DNA of 42,054 bases. Source: Mesorhizobium plurifarium (GTDB lineage: Bacteria > Pseudomonadota > Alphaproteobacteria > Rhizobiales > Rhizobiaceae). The translations under genes and the position numbers were made by a program. Positions 32,968 through 41,098 of this stretch are shown here, in pieces. Position 1 is the stretch's first letter. Each line of letters begins with the position of its first letter. The stretch is taken from contig CCNB01000003.1 of the NCBI GenBank assembly GCA_000824785.1, positions 366,728 to 408,781 of the forward strand. Reading direction: 5' to 3'. The notes beneath the pieces were generated by a model that was given only the letters and a program-made list of their open reading frames with translations, did no database searches and was not told the origin of the DNA.

Positions 32968-33111
32968 TGCCCTTAACAAGTGGTTGAGGTAAACACGCGA
33001 CACTCCGGCAGACAAATTGTCGCCGGATTTCCATCGCAAGTGCGGGGAAGAAGGGGACCCGTGCCGTTGGCCGGTGGCGACCGAAAGGCTGTTAGAGTGG
33101 GACTTTTTGGC

Positions 33112-33789
33112 ATGACCGACAGAACGTTCGCGCGCGCCGCGCTGGTGGCGCCGCTTGTGGTATCGGCCATCGCTTTGTCCGGCTGCATGAGCTCGCCGAC
33201 CTATGGAACCGGCAAGACAGCTGCCGCGCAGCTCTTCGACGATGTTTCCGGCGCTGCCTCGATCACGCCGAAGCGCCGCACTCCCATCGATTACAAGCCG
33301 CGCCCCGACCTGGTGAAGCCTGCTCCGGGGCAGAAGGAAAGCCTGCCGCCGCCGCAGGAAAGCATCGAGACGGCGAGCGCCGACTGGCCCGAATCGCCGG
33401 AACAGCGCCGTGCCCGCATCCGTGCCGACGCCACCGCGCACCAGAATGATCCGAACTACCAGCCGGAAGCAGTCGAGGATGTCCAGACCGATCCCGAGGC
33501 GGTGAAGAAGGCGTTGGCCGAATCGGGCTCCAGCCATCCGCCGCGTTGGACGCCGGCGGATTCCAGCAGTGCTTCCCGCAAAGCGGCGATTCAGCGTAGC
33601 CTTGCCGAACAGAAACAGGGCGATCCGACCGTTCGCAAATATCTGAGCGAGCCGCCGCTCGCCTATCGCCAGGCTGCTGCGACGGCGCCGCAAAACGAGC
33701 TTGGCGAGGACGAGTACAAGAAGGAGCGCCGCCTCAAGGCGCAGGCGGAAGGCAAGAAGAGCGGCTGGTTCGACTGGTTGGGTCTGTGA
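33112..33789 (+). CDS. Proline- and charge-rich outer-membrane lipoprotein
   Basis: This 225-residue protein has a signal sequence with lipobox ALSGC (Cys25) followed by serine, so it should be lipidated; with Met at +2 rather than Asp, sorting to the outer membrane is expected. The mature part is hydrophilic, disordered-looking and rich in Pro, Ala, Lys and Glu, ending in GWFDWLGL. I recognise no functional domain; similar rhizobial lipoproteins sit next to ileS. The ATG at 33112 is chosen because it places the lipobox correctly; upstream extension would bury it. Confidence 0.82.
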   Translation: MTDRTFARAALVAPLVVSAIALSGCMSSPTYGTGKTAAAQLFDDVSGAASITPKRRTPIDYKPRPDLVKPAPGQKESLPPPQESIETASADWPESPEQRRARIRADATAHQNDPNYQPEAVEDVQTDPEAVKKALAESGSSHPPRWTPADSSSASRKAAIQRSLAEQKQGDPTVRKYLSEPPLAYRQAAATAPQNELGEDEYKKERRLKAQAEGKKSGWFDWLGL

Positions 33790-33814
33790 GTAGAAGTCAT
33801 CCGGTCACTGCTGA

Positions 33815-34303
33815 CTACTCACTGCCATTCCGTTTCCCGCGAAAAAAATCCTTGAGGATGAGGGCTGCGTCGCTCTCGCTGAGCCCCGGATAGATGTCCG
33901 GCGTGTGATGGCAGGTGGGTGAAGCGAAGAAGCGCACGCCGTTGATCACCGCGCCGCCTTTCTCGTCGGCGGCGCCAAAATAGAGCCGCCGCAGCCGCGC
34001 GAAGGAAATCGCGCCGGCGCACATGGCACAGGGCTCCAGCGTGACATAGAGGTCGTAGCCCGTCAGCCGCTCGCTGGTGAGCTTCCGGCAGGCCTCGCGG
34101 ATCGCCAGCATCTCGGCATGCGCGGTCGGGTCAGAGAGTTCACGCGTACGGTTGCCGGCTTTTGCGACCAGGGTGCTGCCGCTGGCGATAACGGCGCCGA
34201 CCGGCACTTCGCCGCGGTTCGCCGCCGCCTTGGCCTCTTCGAGCGCCAAGGCCATGAAATCCGGTCGTTTCAAGCGGTTTCCATTCCGATTACTTCTCGC
34301 CAC
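33815..34303 (-). CDS. tadA: tRNA adenosine(34) deaminase
   Basis: This cytidine-deaminase-fold zinc enzyme makes inosine at position 34 of tRNA(Arg), widening codon reading. The catalytic motif HAE (His62, Glu64 in TAHAEMLAIRE) and the zinc cysteines Cys92 and Cys95 in LEPCAMC are present, as is the ERLTGYDLYVTLEP strand. The 162-residue form begins at a GTG at 34303 with AGGA upstream; a TTG at 34270 or ATG at 34255 would give a shorter N-terminus without touching the domain. It is convergent with the lipoprotein gene and divergent from rluB. Confidence 0.92.
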   Translation of the reverse strand: MARSNRNGNRLKRPDFMALALEEAKAAANRGEVPVGAVIASGSTLVAKAGNRTRELSDPTAHAEMLAIREACRKLTSERLTGYDLYVTLEPCAMCAGAISFARLRRLYFGAADEKGGAVINGVRFFASPTCHHTPDIYPGLSESDAALILKDFFRGKRNGSE

Positions 34304-34330
34304 CCGAGAGTGATCCTGTTATCTAGCGCG

Positions 34331-34389
34331 AGACCTTGAAAACCGGAATCGGTTTTTGTCGCGCGACTGGATGCGCAAAATCAAGAATG
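34331..34389. repeat. Rhizobial intergenic repeat, degenerate copy 3
   Basis: AAAACCG-GAAT-CGGTTTT (34339-34356) forms a perfect hairpin, and ATGCGCAAAATCAAGAATGA at 34371 onward aligns with the ATGCGCAAAATCAAAAACC core of copy 1. It lies in the tadA/rluB divergent region, overlapping the likely promoters. Confidence 0.6.
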
Positions 34390-34454
34390 ACACTGCCTGC
34401 GTTGGGCGTCCGAAAGGGCGCGCGGCGCCGTAGCAGGCGAAGACGAGCAAAGTA

Positions 34455-36359
34455 ATGGACGACGACAAGAAATCTTCACGCGGACCGCGCAAGAGCGGCT
34501 CGAAACCGGCCGGCCAGCGCGGCGGCAAGCCGGGTTTCGGCGCCAAGAAGCCGTTCGCCAAGCGTGAGCGGCCGATGGCCGCCGAAGGCGGGCGCGACTT
34601 CAAGCGTTACAAGCCGCGTGAGACGGGTGAGGGAGCGGAGCGAGGCGAAAGACCTTTCCGCAAAGGCCCACGCCCGGAAGGCAAGCCGTACACACCGCGC
34701 GGCGACCGGCCGATGGCCGGCGAAGGCGAGCGCCGCGATTTCAAGCGCAGCTACAAGCCGCGTGAACTGAATGAAGGCGGGGAGCGTGGCGACAGGCCGT
34801 TACGCAAAGGTTCGCCGCGCGACGGCGCGCCCTTCGAGAAGCGTGAGGGCCGTAAGCCCTACACAGCGCGTGGCGACCGGCCAGCGGCCGCCGAAGGCGA
34901 GCGGGGCGAGCGCCGTTTCGACCGCCCCAAGCGCGAGTTCGGCGATCGTCCCAAACGCGATTTCGCCGACCGGCCGAAACGAGACTTCAGCGATCGTCCA
35001 CGCGGAGCCGGCGGAAAACCGGAAGGCGGCTTCAAGCCACGACCGCGTCCCTCGGAAGCCATGCCGGAGACCGGCGAGCGCATCGCCAAGCGGCTGGCGC
35101 GCGCCGGCATCGCCTCGCGCCGCGACGCCGAGGAACTGATCGCGGCGGGCCGCGTCAAGGTCAACGGCAAGGTGCTGGACTCGCCCGCCTTCAACGTCAA
35201 CGCCAACGACGTCATCCATCTCGACGGCACCGAGATTCCGCCCATCGAGCGCACGCGTCTCTTCCTGTTCCATAAGCCGGCGGGCGTCGTCACCACCAAC
35301 CGCGATCCGGAAGGTCGCAAGACCGTCTTCGACGTGCTGCCATCCGACTTGCCGCGGCTGATGACCATCGGCCGGCTCGACATCAACACCGAGGGCTTGC
35401 TGCTTTTGACCAATGACGGCGGCCTGTCGCGCGTGCTCGAGCTACCGGCCACCGGTTGGTTGCGGCGCTACCGCGCGCGCGTCCACGGCAAGGTCGAGGA
35501 GAGCGCGCTTGCCGGCCTGCGCGACGGTATTGCCGTCGACGGCGTCTTCTACGGCTCGATCGAGGCCTCGCTCGACCGCGAGCAGGGAACCAATGCCTGG
35601 CTGACGCTCGGCTTGCGCGAAGGCAAGAACCGCGAGGTGAAGAACATCCTCGGCGCGCTTGGCCTCGAGGTGACGCGGCTGATCCGCATCTCCTACGGGC
35701 CGTTCCAACTCGAGGATCTGCCGGAAGGCCATGTGCTCGAGATCAAGGGCCGCGTGCTGCGCGAACAGCTCGGCGAGCGGCTGATCGAGGAATCCGGCGC
35801 CAATTTCGATGCCGAGATCCAGAAGCCGTTTTCCAACAAACCGGTGCGCGGCAGCGGTCCGCGCCGCGAAGAAGCTGATAGGCCGAAATTCACGCGTGAC
35901 AGCCCCCGCCTACCGATCGGCGAGGGCGGCCTGATCAAGGCGCGCAAGCGCCGCGAAGGCAGCCGCGACGAGGCGCTGAGCAAGCTTTCGACAAAACCGG
36001 ATAGGGCGTTTGGCGAGCGCGGCGGCTTCGGGGATAAGCCGCGCGGCGGTTTCGGCGACAAGCCCCGCTTAGGCGGTAAGAAATCCTCACGCGAGCAGCG
36101 GCCGATCGACCCGCCGGGCCAGCGCAAGGCCAATGTCTGGATGGCGCCGGGCGCCAGGCCGATCGGCAAGGGCAGGGCGGAGGCCGATGCCGCCAGGGTC
36201 GCCGAGGCGAAGGCGCGCAAGGCGTCCTACAAGCCGGGCGGCAAGGGTAAGTCAGGCGCAAAGCCGTTCGGCAAGCCGCGCGGCGAGCGGCCTGAAGGCG
36301 ATGGCGGTCATAGGCCGCGCGGTCCGAAGAGGGGCGGCGATGCGGATCGTCGGCGGTGA
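34455..36359 (+). CDS. rluB: 23S rRNA pseudouridine synthase, RluB/RsuA family, with long basic tails
   Basis: This 634-residue enzyme converts a uridine in ribosomal RNA to pseudouridine. The S4 RNA-binding domain begins near residue 208 (RIAKRLARAGIASRRDAEEL) and the catalytic domain contains GRLDINTEGLLLLTN with Asp309. The core resembles RluB (about 250-300 residues), but about 200 residues of low-complexity Arg/Lys/Gly/Glu sequence precede it, with internal repeats such as DFKRYKPRE and DFKRSYKPRE, and a basic tail of about 190 residues follows. The tails look disordered and RNA-binding. The stop overlaps rsmD by 20 bp, suggesting coupled rRNA modification genes. Confidence 0.9.
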   Translation: MDDDKKSSRGPRKSGSKPAGQRGGKPGFGAKKPFAKRERPMAAEGGRDFKRYKPRETGEGAERGERPFRKGPRPEGKPYTPRGDRPMAGEGERRDFKRSYKPRELNEGGERGDRPLRKGSPRDGAPFEKREGRKPYTARGDRPAAAEGERGERRFDRPKREFGDRPKRDFADRPKRDFSDRPRGAGGKPEGGFKPRPRPSEAMPETGERIAKRLARAGIASRRDAEELIAAGRVKVNGKVLDSPAFNVNANDVIHLDGTEIPPIERTRLFLFHKPAGVVTTNRDPEGRKTVFDVLPSDLPRLMTIGRLDINTEGLLLLTNDGGLSRVLELPATGWLRRYRARVHGKVEESALAGLRDGIAVDGVFYGSIEASLDREQGTNAWLTLGLREGKNREVKNILGALGLEVTRLIRISYGPFQLEDLPEGHVLEIKGRVLREQLGERLIEESGANFDAEIQKPFSNKPVRGSGPRREEADRPKFTRDSPRLPIGEGGLIKARKRREGSRDEALSKLSTKPDRAFGERGGFGDKPRGGFGDKPRLGGKKSSREQRPIDPPGQRKANVWMAPGARPIGKGRAEADAARVAEAKARKASYKPGGKGKSGAKPFGKPRGERPEGDGGHRPRGPKRGGDADRRR

Positions 36360-36894
36360 GTTCCGCGGGCGTCCGCTGGCGACGCCGAAAAGCAATGCCA
36401 TCCGCCCGACCACCGATCGCACCCGCGAGGCGGTGTTCAACGTCCTGGCGCATCGCTACGCAGAAAAGCTCGAAGGCGGCCGCGTGCTCGATCTCTTCGC
36501 CGGCACGGGCGCGCTCGGGCTCGAGGCGCTGTCACGCCACGCCTCCTACTGCCTCTTCATCGAGGAATCGACTGAGGGGCGAGGTCTGATCCGCGAGAAT
36601 GTCGAGGCCTATGGCCTCACCGGCCGCACCAAGATCTTCCGCCGCGACGCCACGCATCTCGGCGAAGCCGGCACGATCTCGCCCTTCGGGCTGGTCTTTG
36701 CCGATCCGCCCTATGGCAAAGGGCTCGGCGAGCGCGCGCTGCGCTCGGCCAAGGCCGGCGGCTGGCTTCTGCCTGGCGCGCTCTGCGTCGTTGAGGAGGC
36801 TGCCTCGGCGCCGTTCGAACCGGGCGCCGGTTTTTCCGTCATGGACGAGCGCAGTTACGGCGAAACGGTCATCCGCTTCATCGAAGCCAACTAG
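36340..36894 (+). CDS. rsmD: 16S rRNA (guanine(966)-N(2))-methyltransferase
   Basis: This 184-residue SAM-dependent methyltransferase modifies G966 of 16S rRNA. The start MRIVGGEFRGRPLATP, the SAM-binding VLDLFAGTGALGLEAL and the catalytic DPPY (residues 122-125) identify RsmD. The ATG at 36340 gives this N-terminus and lies inside the 3' end of rluB, in another frame, so translation is probably coupled. The next gene begins 84 bp later with its own ribosome binding site. Confidence 0.94.
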   Translation: MRIVGGEFRGRPLATPKSNAIRPTTDRTREAVFNVLAHRYAEKLEGGRVLDLFAGTGALGLEALSRHASYCLFIEESTEGRGLIRENVEAYGLTGRTKIFRRDATHLGEAGTISPFGLVFADPPYGKGLGERALRSAKAGGWLLPGALCVVEEAASAPFEPGAGFSVMDERSYGETVIRFIEAN

Positions 36895-36978
36895 CCTCGC
36901 CTCGAAAATGCCGAACAATTCACTTTGCCTCGCCGGCGAACCTTGCCTATCGTCGCGCAACCGGAACCGGAGATCTTG

Positions 36979-38337
36979 ATGACACCAACGGGGATTGGGC
37001 TGCGAGCGGCGCTTCTTGTCGGCACGCTGGCGCTCGCCGCGGCTCCGGCTCGCGCTGCCGACGACGGCGAGGTCAAGGATTTCCTGCTCGACAACGGTAT
37101 GGAGGTGGTCGTCATCCCCGACCACCGCGCCCCGATCGTCACGCATATGGTCTGGTACAAGATCGGCAGCGCCGACGAGCCGCCCGGCAAATCCGGCATC
37201 GCGCATTTCTTCGAGCACCTGATGTTCAAGGCCACGACCAACCATGCCGCCGGCGAGTTCGACCGCGCCGTGTCCGAGATCGGTGGCTCCAACAACGCCT
37301 TCACCTCCTACGATTACACCGCTTTCCACGAGACGGTGCCACCCTCGGCGCTCGAACAGATGATGGGTTTCGAGGCCGATCGCATGCGCAACCTGATCCT
37401 GACCGACGACGTCATCAAGACCGAGCGCGACGTGATCCTCGAGGAGCGCCGCTCGCGCATCGACAGCAATCCTCAGGCGGTGCTCGACGAGGAGGTCGAC
37501 GCGACTCTCTGGCAGAACCAGCCATACCGCATTCCGGTGATCGGTTGGATGCAGGAGATGGAAGAATTGAACCGTCCGGACGCGACAGCCTTCTACAACG
37601 CGTACTACCGGCCGAACAACGCCGTGCTGGTGGTGGCGGGCGACGTCGATCCCGACGCGGTGAAGGCAATGGCCGAAAGGACCTACGGCAAAGTCGCCCG
37701 CGGCCCGGACCTCAGGCCGCGCATCCGCCCCGTCGAGCCCGAGCAGAACACGAAGCGCACGGTGACGCTGACCGACGCGCGCGTCTCTGTGCCGAACTTT
37801 TCGACGCAATGGGTCGTGCCGTCGTATCACACGGCCAGGCCCGGCGAAGCCGAGGCGCTCGACCTGCTTGCCGAGATTCTCGGCGGCGACAACCGCAGCA
37901 GGCTGTACCAGCAACTCGTCGTCAAGCAGGGTATCGCTTCCGAGACCGGCGCCTACTTCCAGGGCACCATGCTCGACGCCACCAACTTCACCGTCTATGG
38001 CGCCCCGCGCGGCGACGCCAGGCTTGCCGATGTCGAGGCGGCGGTCGATGCCGAGATCGCCCGCATCGTCAAGGACGGCGTGAGCGACGATGAGCTGGAG
38101 CGGGCCAAGACCCGCTATGTGCGCTCGATGATCTTTGCGCGCGACAAGCAGGACGACATGGCCAACATGTATGGCTCGACGCTTGCCACCGGCGGCAATG
38201 TCAAGGACGTCCAGGAATGGCCGGACCGCATCCGCAAGGTAACTGCCGATGAGGTCAAGGCGGTCGCCGCCCGCTACCTGGTGCTCGATCGCTCCACCAC
38301 CGGCTATCTCTTGCCGCAGCAGCAGGCGGGGAATTGA
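36979..38337 (+). CDS. M16-family zinc metallopeptidase, catalytic member
   Basis: This 452-residue periplasmic peptidase has a signal peptide ([15 protein letters not shown]) and an M16 domain pair. The inverted zinc motif HFFEH covers residues 76-80 (His76, Glu79, His80), followed by the downstream glutamate region in [12 protein letters not shown]16 peptidases form clamshell chambers and degrade short peptides; the substrate is unknown. The ATG at 36979 has GGAG 6 bp before it. The stop overlaps the start of the second M16 gene (TGATG), so the two form a coupled heterodimer-type pair. Confidence 0.93.
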   Translation: MTPTGIGLRAALLVGTLALAAAPARAADDGEVKDFLLDNGMEVVVIPDHRAPIVTHMVWYKIGSADEPPGKSGIAHFFEHLMFKATTNHAAGEFDRAVSEIGGSNNAFTSYDYTAFHETVPPSALEQMMGFEADRMRNLILTDDVIKTERDVILEERRSRIDSNPQAVLDEEVDATLWQNQPYRIPVIGWMQEMEELNRPDATAFYNAYYRPNNAVLVVAGDVDPDAVKAMAERTYGKVARGPDLRPRIRPVEPEQNTKRTVTLTDARVSVPNFSTQWVVPSYHTARPGEAEALDLLAEILGGDNRSRLYQQLVVKQGIASETGAYFQGTMLDATNFTVYGAPRGDARLADVEAAVDAEIARIVKDGVSDDELERAKTRYVRSMIFARDKQDDMANMYGSTLATGGNVKDVQEWPDRIRKVTADEVKAVAARYLVLDRSTTGYLLPQQQAGN

Positions 38338-39731
38338 TGATGAGCATGGCAATCGTAACGGCAGAGAATATCTCCTCCCCCGCAGCGGAAGGCGGCAGGG
38401 TCTACCGCGCCTGCGCCACTTTGTGTTTTGCTCTGTTCTTCCTTTTGCTGCCGGCGCTGGCGCACGCCGAGATGAATATCCAGGAGGTGAAGTCGAAGAA
38501 GGGCGTCACCGCCTGGCTGGTGGAAGACCATTCGATCCCGCTGATTGCGATCCGTTTCGTCTTCGACGGCGGCACGGCGCAGGACCCTGCCGGCAAGGAG
38601 GGCCTGGTCAACCTGATGACCGGCCTGTTCGACGAGGGCGCCGGCGACCTCGACAGCGAGGCCTTTCAACTGAAGCTCGACGATGCCGGCGCCGAGATGA
38701 GTTTTCAGGCGGCGCGCGATGGCACCTACGGCTCGATGCGCATGCTGTCCGACCAGAAGGACGAGGCGTTCGGCCTGCTGAAGCTTGCGGTGAACAGCCC
38801 GCGCTTCGATCAGGCGCCGATCGACCGCATCCGCGCCCAGATACTGTCCGGCATCCTCGCCAATGAGCGGGACCCAAATACGATCGGTCAGCAGCGCTGG
38901 CTGCGAGCGATCTATGGCCAGCACCCTTATGCGCGGCCGGACGAAGGCAACAAAGACAGCCTCGCCACCATCACCGCCGACGACCTCAGGGCCTTCCACA
39001 AGGCGAATTTCGCCCGCGGCGGACTGCATGTGACGGTGGTGGGCGATATCGACGCCGTCACGTTGAGCGGCAGGCTTGACGAGGTGTTCGGCGACCTGCC
39101 GGACAAGCAGGCACTGGCGCCGGTTGCCGACATCAAGCCCAGGCTCGGCCAGCAGCTCGAAGTGAATTACGACTTGCCGCAGACCTCCCTGCAGCTTGCC
39201 TGGCCGGGCGTGAAGCGCAGCGATCCCGATTTCTACGCCGCCGTGCTGATGAACGAGATTCTCGGCGGCTCGACATTCACCTCGCGCCTTTACGAGCAGG
39301 TGCGCGAGAAGCGCGGCCTTGCCTATAGCGTCAGCTCCGCTCTCGTCGATCACGAGCATTCCAACGCGCTGCTGGTGACGACGGCGACGCGTTCCGACCG
39401 CGCGGCCCAAACGCTTTCGATCGTGCGCCAGGTGGTGAAGGACATGGCCGAGAACGGCCCCACCGAGGAGGAACTCGCGGCGACCAAGAAATACATGATC
39501 GGCGCCTACGCCATCAACAATCTGGATTCCTCCAGCTCGATTGCCGCGACGCTGGTGGAGCTGCAGCTCGACAATCTCGGCATCGATTACATCAAGCGGC
39601 GCGCGGCTCTCATCAACGCGGTGACGCTGGCCGACGTCAAGGCGGCGGCGAGGAAGCTCCTGTCGGCCGACCCCGCGGTGATGGTCATCGGGCCGCCGCT
39701 GGTGCAGGTGGCGGGAGGCGGCAAGGGATGA
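38337..39731 (+). CDS. M16-family peptidase partner without zinc motif
   Basis: This 464-residue protein has an N-terminal signal anchor or signal peptide (CATLCFALFFLLLPALAHA) and M16 architecture, but the HxxEH motif is replaced by LVNLMTGLFDEG, so it cannot hold zinc the usual way. The substrate-side motif FTSRLYEQVREKRGLAYSV is kept, as in the non-catalytic half of heterodimeric M16 enzymes. It probably pairs with the upstream catalytic subunit. ATG 38337 overlaps the upstream stop; nearby ATG codons are possible. Its TGA overlaps the patatin start (ATGA). Confidence 0.9.
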   Translation: MMSMAIVTAENISSPAAEGGRVYRACATLCFALFFLLLPALAHAEMNIQEVKSKKGVTAWLVEDHSIPLIAIRFVFDGGTAQDPAGKEGLVNLMTGLFDEGAGDLDSEAFQLKLDDAGAEMSFQAARDGTYGSMRMLSDQKDEAFGLLKLAVNSPRFDQAPIDRIRAQILSGILANERDPNTIGQQRWLRAIYGQHPYARPDEGNKDSLATITADDLRAFHKANFARGGLHVTVVGDIDAVTLSGRLDEVFGDLPDKQALAPVADIKPRLGQQLEVNYDLPQTSLQLAWPGVKRSDPDFYAAVLMNEILGGSTFTSRLYEQVREKRGLAYSVSSALVDHEHSNALLVTTATRSDRAAQTLSIVRQVVKDMAENGPTEEELAATKKYMIGAYAINNLDSSSSIAATLVELQLDNLGIDYIKRRAALINAVTLADVKAAARKLLSADPAVMVIGPPLVQVAGGGKG

Positions 39732-40585
39732 GCCCGACCTTCGGGGTGGCCTTCGGCGGCGGCGGCGCGCGCGGTCTTGCGCATATCCATATCATCGAGG
39801 CTCTCGACGAGCTTGGCATCAAGCCGGCGGCGATTGCCGGCTCGTCGATCGGCGCCATCATGGGCGCCGGCATGGCGTCGGGCATGAAGGGTGTTGAGAT
39901 TCACGATTATGCCCGGTCGATCCTCGGCAGCCGGGCCGAAGTGGCGGCGCGCATGTGGCGCTCGCGGCCGGGCACGATCGCGGAGGCCATGCAGGGCGGC
40001 ATCCGCGTCAGCCAGTTCAACATCGAGCGCATTCTCAAGGCTTTCCTGCCCGAGGCGATCCCGCAGACATTCGAGGCGCTGAAGATCCCACTCAAGGTGA
40101 CGGCGACTGATTATTTCGGCCACAGCCTTGCGGTGTTTACCGAAGGCGACCTGCATTCGGCGCTTGCCGCTTCGGCGGCCATCCCGGCTGTCTTCCGCCC
40201 GGTTACGCGCCAAGGCCGCGTGCTGATCGATGGCGGCATCTACAACCCCGTGCCTTTCGACCTCATCGAGAAGGACGCCGACATCATCATCGCCATCGAT
40301 GTCGTCGGCGCGCCGAGCGAGGCCGAGCGCAGGCATCCGACCACCGTCGACCTGATGTATGGCGCCACGCAACTGATGATGCAGTCGATCATCGCCAACA
40401 AGCTCAGGCAGCACCCGCCGGACATTCTGATCCGGCCGAATGTCTCGAAATACCGCGTGCTCGAATTCCTCAAGATCGAAACGCTGATGGCCGAGACTGT
40501 CGAGATCAAGGACGAACTGAAGCGCGCCGTCGAGAAGGCCGTGGAAGCGCATGGCGGCAGGCGGGGCAAGAAGAAAGTGGTCTGA
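39728..40585 (+). CDS. Patatin-like phospholipase
   Basis: This 285-residue serine acyl hydrolase cleaves fatty-acyl esters of lipids. The oxyanion motif GGGGARG is at residues 10-16, the nucleophile elbow GSSIG at 38-42 (Ser40), and the catalytic aspartate is Asp168 in VLIDGGIYNP. There is no signal peptide, so it is cytoplasmic or membrane-associated, like the RssA/YchK type. The ATG overlaps the stop of the second M16 gene, making a three-gene coupled chain. The C-terminus is basic (RRGKKKVV). Confidence 0.93.
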   Translation: MSPTFGVAFGGGGARGLAHIHIIEALDELGIKPAAIAGSSIGAIMGAGMASGMKGVEIHDYARSILGSRAEVAARMWRSRPGTIAEAMQGGIRVSQFNIERILKAFLPEAIPQTFEALKIPLKVTATDYFGHSLAVFTEGDLHSALAASAAIPAVFRPVTRQGRVLIDGGIYNPVPFDLIEKDADIIIAIDVVGAPSEAERRHPTTVDLMYGATQLMMQSIIANKLRQHPPDILIRPNVSKYRVLEFLKIETLMAETVEIKDELKRAVEKAVEAHGGRRGKKKVV

Positions 40586-40749
40586 AAGCCTTGACGATCG
40601 CGTCGTTTGTGGAGTGGGAGCGACCAAAGCCCGGCGCCTGAGGTCTGATGTGAGCGGCGCAAAGGTCCCTGGTAAAATAAGACCTAAGAATAGAGCCAAG
40701 TTTTCTTTGCGTTGATTGGCCGTATTTGCGCTCAAGTTTGAGTTTTGTC
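40586..40749. other. Intergenic stretch after patatin gene
   Basis: No gene is supported. CTCAA-GT-TTGAG at 40731-40742 is a small inverted repeat, and the base composition becomes AT-richer from about 40670 on. Confidence 0.45.
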
Positions 40750-40802
40750 ATTAACTCTTCATGGAATTGCCCGTTGACGCACGCTGCGGTAGAGTTAATA
40801 AT
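40750..40802 (+). promoter_or_regulatory. Candidate promoter with split inverted repeat for the repeat-protein gene
   Basis: ATTAACTCT (40750-40758) and AGAGTTAAT (40791-40799) are exact reverse complements 32 bp apart. Between and inside them lie TTGACG (40774-40779) and TAATAA (40796-40801) with 16-bp spacing, a good sigma-70 pair. The transcript would have a leader of about 290 nt before ATG 41099. Confidence 0.5.
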
Positions 40803-41098
40803 ATGCTAATATAGAGTAGCGTGAAAAGAACCCGCGACCGGCAACAACGAGTACCACGCTACCGGGGTAGGGGATACGCAGCGCGGTATCTGTGCCGCGT
40901 CAGCCGTCATCATCGATCGCCAGCCGTTGTGAGCCGTCATCTGCTGCTCGCTGGCCGGAGTCGGTGGGCCCGGCTTGCCGGACGCCAAGCTGATCCTCCT
41001 CACTGAATTCGGGCACCGGTCTCGGCGCCTTCGGCATGGGGTAGTTCGCCGCCCTGGGCGGCCAAAAGGGGCGCGCATGCGCCGCGGAGGAAGAAACG
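40803..41098 (+). other. Long leader of the repeat-protein gene
   Basis: No coding sequence or known RNA is supported in this 296-bp leader. GGAGG at 41086-41090 is a strong ribosome binding site for the ATG at 41099. Confidence 0.45.

Noticed and set aside
36532..38352. Open frame of 606 codons on the minus strand opposite rsmD and the first M16 gene
   Set aside because: Antisense shadow of strongly supported genes; composition is typical of a reverse frame.
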